The position numbers and the translations under genes are program-made. Source: Oscillospiraceae bacterium (GTDB taxonomy: Bacteria > Bacillota > Clostridia > Oscillospirales > Acutalibacteraceae). Taken from it: 8,456 nucleotides of DNA. Below the pieces are notes generated by a model that saw only the letters and a list, made by a program, of their open reading frames with translations, made no database searches and was not told the DNA's origin. The DNA lies in contig JAQXHW010000022.1 of NCBI GenBank assembly GCA_029007475.1, positions 1-8,456 on the forward strand. The letters run 5' to 3'. Within the stretch, counting starts at the first letter, position 1. Each line of letters opens with the position of its first letter. Positions 5,547 to 8,456 of the stretch are shown one piece after another.

Positions 5547-6596
5547 TTGGAAAATAAAGAAATAATGATTGAAGTAAAAGACCTTAGAAAGGAATTCAAG
5601 AAAGCTATTAAGGAGCCGGGCTTAAAAGGCAGCTTCAAGGCGCTCTTTAAGCCGCAGTATGAGTTTATCAAGGCGGTAGACGGCATCAGCTTCGAGGTAC
5701 CCAAGGGTGAGATAATCGGCTTTATCGGTCCTAACGGCGCAGGAAAGTCCACCGTTATAAAGATGCTTACGGGAATTTTGACTCCCACCTCGGGACTTTG
5801 CCGAATCGGGGGGAAAATCCCCACGGAAAACCGAAAATCCTATGTTAAGGAAATAGGCGTTGTCTTCGGTCAGAGAACCCAGCTTTGGTGGGATTTGGCG
5901 CTGCGCGAAACCTACATGGTTTTGAAGGAAATCTATGAGATCCCCGAGGAGGACTATGAGAAAAGAATGAAATTTCTCAACGAGGTTTTGGAGCTGGATG
6001 ACTTTATCGCAAGTCCTGTTCGTACTCTTTCCCTCGGTCAGAGAATGAGAGCGGATATCGCCGCTTCACTTCTCCATAATCCTAAGGTGCTTTTCCTTGA
6101 CGAGCCTACAATAGGACTTGACGTTGTTGTTAAGGACAGCATCCGAAAGGCAATTCAGAAAATCAATCAGGAAAGCGGTACAACCGTTATTCTTACAACT
6201 CACGACCTTGAGGATATCGAGCTTCTGTGCGAGAGAATCGTCATGATTGATAAGGGCAGGAAGGTCTTTGACGGCGCACTGAGTGAGCTGAAAAGACGTT
6301 TCGGCCAGATGCGAGAGCTTCATTTTGAGCTTAAGAATGCCGATGCCTTCGAAAAGCTCAGATATGCCGAGGATTTTTCCTTCGGCGAGGAGGACCTTAA
6401 GGCTGAGATTAATGGTAACGAGGTTGATGTTCGCTTTAATTCCGACGTGGTATCCGTTGAAAAAATGCTTTCATATACTTTAGAGAAGGTACACGTTAAG
6501 GATATTAATGTTAAGGATGCGGACATTGAGGAAATTATCCGCAGGCTTTACTTAGGAGGAGGGGAGCTTCTTGAAGAGACTGCTCAGACTCTATAA
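5547..6596 (+). CDS. ABC-2 type exporter, ATP-binding subunit (COG4586 type)
   Basis: A 349-residue ATPase that powers export by the two membrane proteins encoded just downstream. Visible motifs: Walker A GPNGAGKST (61-69), Q-loop glutamine Q109 (VFGQRTQLWW), ABC signature LSLGQRMR (161-168), Walker B VLFLDEP (181-187) followed by the D-loop GLD, and switch histidine H219 (TTHD). The stretch between the first beta strands (about 20-43, with GLKGSFKALFKPQYE) and the long C-terminal extension after residue 240 are typical of the COG4586 branch. The start is TTG 5547, set by AAGGAGG 7 nt upstream. The 3' end overlaps the first permease by 26 bp, so translation is probably coupled. The substrate is unknown; drug or lipid export are guesses by analogy only. 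Confidence 0.92.
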   Translation: MENKEIMIEVKDLRKEFKKAIKEPGLKGSFKALFKPQYEFIKAVDGISFEVPKGEIIGFIGPNGAGKSTVIKMLTGILTPTSGLCRIGGKIPTENRKSYVKEIGVVFGQRTQLWWDLALRETYMVLKEIYEIPEEDYEKRMKFLNEVLELDDFIASPVRTLSLGQRMRADIAASLLHNPKVLFLDEPTIGLDVVVKDSIRKAIQKINQESGTTVILTTHDLEDIELLCERIVMIDKGRKVFDGALSELKRRFGQMRELHFELKNADAFEKLRYAEDFSFGEEDLKAEINGNEVDVRFNSDVVSVEKMLSYTLEKVHVKDINVKDADIEEIIRRLYLGGGELLEETAQTL

Positions 6597-7386
6597 GCCC
6601 TTCACAAGTGCGGGACTTCAGGAAATGGTAGTTTACAGAGTAAACTTTCTGTTCTTCCTTTTGGGAGAGATAATGAAATGCTTTGTAATGTTCTTTGTGT
6701 GGAAGGCTGTTTACGACAGCTCCGCAGGAGAAACTCTCTACGGCTTTACCTACGAGAACATGATAGTTTACATATTTATAAGTTTTCTCTGCGGCTATAT
6801 TACATACTCCGACGGCGCTTATGCTATCGGTAAGGAGGTTTTAGACGGCTCTATTGCCATGAGAATGATTAAGCCTGTGGATTTTGATATGTGTTTTCTC
6901 TTTCAAGAGTTAGGCTCAAAGCTCCTGCAGGTGCTTATGGTATTCCTGCCCATTACCGTGGGAGTTGAAATCTTCCGTTTTGCTGTGAGAGGCTCGTTTT
7001 TCATCGATGTACCAATGCTTCTCTTATTTATACTCAGCATGATTATTGCCTACGGAATCAACTTCTTCTTTAACTTATCCTACGGCTTTTTGGCTTTCTT
7101 TCTCAAGAATCTTTGGGGTACCGATATTATTAAAGGCGTTATAATTGATTTCTTATCCGGTGCTACAATTCCCCTTGCTTTTATGGGAGGCTTCGGTGAG
7201 GTTTTAGGTTTTTTGCCGTTTGCGTCTCTCTCTTATACCCCCGTTATGATTTATATGGGAATGTATAGCTGGGGCGAGATTGCCTTCTATATATCTCTCC
7301 AGCTCGTATGGATGGCTGCATTTATATTGATTTCCAAGTTAGTTCTTCGCAGTGCCATGAAGAGACTTGTTGTGCACGGAGGTTAA
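6571..7386 (+). CDS. ABC-2 family permease subunit 1 (COG4587 type)
   Basis: A 271-residue integral membrane protein with about six hydrophobic segments (roughly 24-46, 61-80, 111-135, 147-175, 186-212 and 234-258) and a basic cytoplasmic N-terminus (MKRLLRLYKPF). A cytoplasmic loop carries LDGSIAMRMIKPVDFDM (about 91-107), equivalent to the 'RP' loop seen in the partner permease. The start is TTG 6571, inside the ATPase gene, with AGGAGG (6554-6559) and a GGAGGGG run (6557-6563) upstream. The second permease starts 1 nt after its stop. It should form the membrane channel as a heterodimer with the next protein. No substrate can be inferred. Confidence 0.88.
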   Translation: MKRLLRLYKPFTSAGLQEMVVYRVNFLFFLLGEIMKCFVMFFVWKAVYDSSAGETLYGFTYENMIVYIFISFLCGYITYSDGAYAIGKEVLDGSIAMRMIKPVDFDMCFLFQELGSKLLQVLMVFLPITVGVEIFRFAVRGSFFIDVPMLLLFILSMIIAYGINFFFNLSYGFLAFFLKNLWGTDIIKGVIIDFLSGATIPLAFMGGFGEVLGFLPFASLSYTPVMIYMGMYSWGEIAFYISLQLVWMAAFILISKLVLRSAMKRLVVHGG

Positions 7387-7387
7387 T

Positions 7388-8215
7388 ATGGGAAGAATAC
7401 TTAGATTACATTCAATCTTTATTAAGCAGGACCTGAAAAAGATAATGGAGTACAAGGTTGATTTCCTTTTGGGAGCAGTAGGCTTTTTACTTACTCAGGC
7501 AGTTCAGATTCTTTGCCTTGGTATAATTTTTGCCTCGATTCCTGCTTTGTGCTATATGGTAGACGGTCAGGTTGTTGACTTTTGGACCTTTGAGGAAGTT
7601 CTCTTTATCTACGGCTTCTCTCTCATTCCAAAGGGCATAGACCATCTCCTCTACGATAACCTTTGGGGCTTGGGATATTGGATTGTTGATAAGGGCGATT
7701 TTGATAAGTATCTCACACGTCCCTTGGATTCGTGGATATATGTCCTCTGCGAAAAGTTTTGCGTAGACGCTTTTGGCGACCTTATTGTGGGTATTGCCCT
7801 TATTGTGTATAGTATGTGTGCCATGCCTGCGGAGATTTTGGCAAATATGAGTGCTTGGAGAATAATACCCATTGTGGTAATTATGCCCTTTGCAATCTCA
7901 ATTTTCACTTCTATAAAGACAGGTACAGCGGCAATTTCATTCTGGACAAAGCGTTCGGGTCATATTACCCACATGTGCTATATGACAAATGAATTTGCAA
8001 AGTATCCTGCAAAGATATACAATACTTTTGTAAAGACTTTTATTACTTATGTTTTACCCTTTGCGTTAACCGCCTACTATCCCGCCATCTATCTCCTAAG
8101 AGGAGAGGAGTGGTGGAGCTTACCTGTGACTGTAGGTATGGCTGTGGTGCTTTTCCTCATTTCCCAGCTTATTTGGAGAAGAGGAATTAATGCCTACGAA
8201 TCTGCAGGAAGTTAA
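7388..8215 (+). CDS. ABC-2 family permease subunit 2 (COG3694 type)
   Basis: A 275-residue membrane protein. Hydrophobic segments lie at about 25-55, 68-82, 126-148, 157-178, 215-236 and 244-263. The KGDFDKYLTRPLDSWIY loop (about 102-118) is the characteristic 'L-x-RPL' loop of this family and parallels the IKPVDFDM loop of the first permease, suggesting the two share ancestry and pair as a heterodimer. ATG 7388 is preferred over an upstream in-frame TTG (7367) because GGAGG (7378-7382) sits 5 nt before it. The gene follows the first permease by 1 nt and completes the exporter operon. No clear U-rich terminator follows; the structured element at 8225-8396 comes next. Confidence 0.88.
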   Translation: MGRILRLHSIFIKQDLKKIMEYKVDFLLGAVGFLLTQAVQILCLGIIFASIPALCYMVDGQVVDFWTFEEVLFIYGFSLIPKGIDHLLYDNLWGLGYWIVDKGDFDKYLTRPLDSWIYVLCEKFCVDAFGDLIVGIALIVYSMCAMPAEILANMSAWRIIPIVVIMPFAISIFTSIKTGTAAISFWTKRSGHITHMCYMTNEFAKYPAKIYNTFVKTFITYVLPFALTAYYPAIYLLRGEEWWSLPVTVGMAVVLFLISQLIWRRGINAYESAGS

Positions 8216-8224
8216 GAGATAAAT

Positions 8225-8247
8225 AAGCGCAAATACTCCGAAATCCT
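8225..8247. repeat. 23-bp direct repeat, copy 1
   Basis: Begins AAGCGCAAATACTCCGAAAT and continues TCCT-type to 8247 (last bases CCT). It is identical over 23 bp to 8374-8396. The start-to-start distance is 149 bp. This copy begins 9 bp after the exporter stop codon. Bases 8241-8253 can also form an AAATC/GATTT mini-hairpin. Confidence 0.93.
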
Positions 8248-8269
8248 CGATTTACAAGGGTCGACGGGT

Positions 8270-8319
8270 GTGTTGCCGAGAGAAAGGGATTTTTGTATCA
8301 AAAATCCGGCAGGCAACAC
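8270..8319. other. Two-stage hairpin between the direct repeats
   Basis: The outer stem GTGTTGCC (8270-8277) pairs perfectly with GGCAACAC (8312-8319). The inner stem GGATTTTT (8287-8294) pairs perfectly with AAAAATCC (8300-8307) over a 5-nt loop, GTATC. An asymmetric internal loop (9 nt and 4 nt) separates the stems. There is no terminal U-run on either strand, so it is not an ordinary terminator. It looks like a structured RNA or a dispersed repeat element; a role in 3'-end protection of the exporter mRNA is possible. Confidence 0.8.
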
Positions 8320-8364
8320 GAGGAGACCGCAGTAAACTCGAGGAGTAGTGGAGGCAGTAGTTGC
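8320..8364. repeat. Purine-rich segment with degenerate internal repeats
   Basis: CGAGGAG occurs at 8319-8325 and 8339-8345 and GCAGTA at 8329-8334 and 8354-8359, giving two imperfect CGAGGAG-n-GCAGTA units. GTTGC (8360-8364) could compete with the outer hairpin by pairing with GCAAC (8313-8317). Confidence 0.6.
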
Positions 8365-8373
8365 GTGACAGAG

Positions 8374-8396
8374 AAGCGCAAATACTCCGAAATCCT
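8374..8396. repeat. 23-bp direct repeat, copy 2
   Basis: The perfect second copy of the 8225-8247 sequence; the match stops on both sides (T/G before, C/T after). It bounds a 126-bp interior (8248-8373) containing the hairpin and the purine-rich repeats. Confidence 0.93.
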
Positions 8397-8412
8397 TAGT
8401 CAAATCTAATTT

Positions 8413-8425
8413 AGGAGACGTCTCC
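8413..8425 (+). promoter_or_regulatory. Shine-Dalgarno embedded in a 12-bp palindrome
   Basis: GGAGACGTCTCC (8414-8425) is a perfect palindrome. AGGAGA (8413-8418) lies 10 nt before ATG 8429. In RNA, GGAG could pair with CTCC over an ACGT loop and hide the ribosome binding site. Confidence 0.45.
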
Positions 8426-8428
8426 CTT

Positions 8429-8456
8429 ATGAAAAATCCTTTCATTTCTTACTGCG
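8429..8456 (+). CDS. Possible start of a further gene (truncated by window edge)
   Basis: ATG 8429 opens a frame beginning MKNPFISYC that is still open at the window end. AGGAGA lies 10 nt upstream. Nine residues are too few for identification, and I see no clear promoter of its own, so this may be a chance frame. Confidence 0.3.

Noticed and set aside
7367..7387. Upstream TTG start for the second permease
   Set aside because: It overlaps the previous gene's end without a good ribosome binding site; ATG 7388 has GGAGG 5 nt upstream.
8270..8319. Hairpin as the exporter operon terminator
   Set aside because: Neither strand has a U-run after the outer stem; the T-run is inside the inner stem.
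8225..8396. CRISPR array
   Set aside because: Only two repeat copies, a 126-bp interval far longer than a spacer, and no cas genes.
8212..8445. Minus-strand 77-codon open frame across the terminal repeat element
   Set aside because: It spans both 23-bp repeats and the hairpin, with no ribosome binding site that I can see and a composition that follows the repeat structure. It looks like a chance frame through a structured non-coding repeat.

Overview
The window looks like chromosome from a low-to-moderate GC Bacillota, most likely a gut Clostridia of the Oscillospiraceae/Ruminococcaceae type. The reasons are a T-box leader on a tRNA-synthetase gene, a full-length RNase Y, strong AGGAGG-type ribosome binding sites, TTG starts and sigma-A type promoters (TTGACA-17 bp-TATTAT). 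The lineage is inferred from gene content, not proven.

Layout, left to right. (1) 1-139: the 3' end of a plus-strand gene whose 45-residue tail resembles LarC (nickel-pincer cofactor synthesis). It converges on thrS across a bidirectional terminator. (2) 198-2135, minus: thrS, threonyl-tRNA synthetase, preceded by a complete Thr T-box riboswitch (about 2150-2370) with terminator, antiterminator and promoter. (3) 2609-4168, plus: rny, RNase Y, transcribed divergently from thrS from its own promoter and closed by a strong terminator. (4) 4169-4575: a 407-bp gap holding a perfect 21-bp tandem duplication, a good promoter, a 37-codon ORF and a bidirectional terminator, together a compact undescribed small transcription unit. 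(5) 4576-5457, minus: a PflX-like (COG1313) radical SAM protein. (6) 5547-8215, plus: a tightly packed three-gene ABC-2 exporter (ATPase plus two different permeases, the COG4586-COG4587-COG3694 type). (7) 8216-8456: a non-coding, structured stretch with a perfect 23-bp direct repeat around a long hairpin, then the probable start of another gene.

Functionally, thrS and rny are housekeeping genes of translation and mRNA decay. The T-box ties thrS expression to uncharged tRNA-Thr. The exporter genes overlap or abut and should be translationally coupled; their substrate cannot be read from sequence. The radical SAM gene and the exporter are divergent, with overlapping candidate promoters. The parts least explained by known families are the small unit at 4289-4575 and the repeat/hairpin element at 8225-8396.
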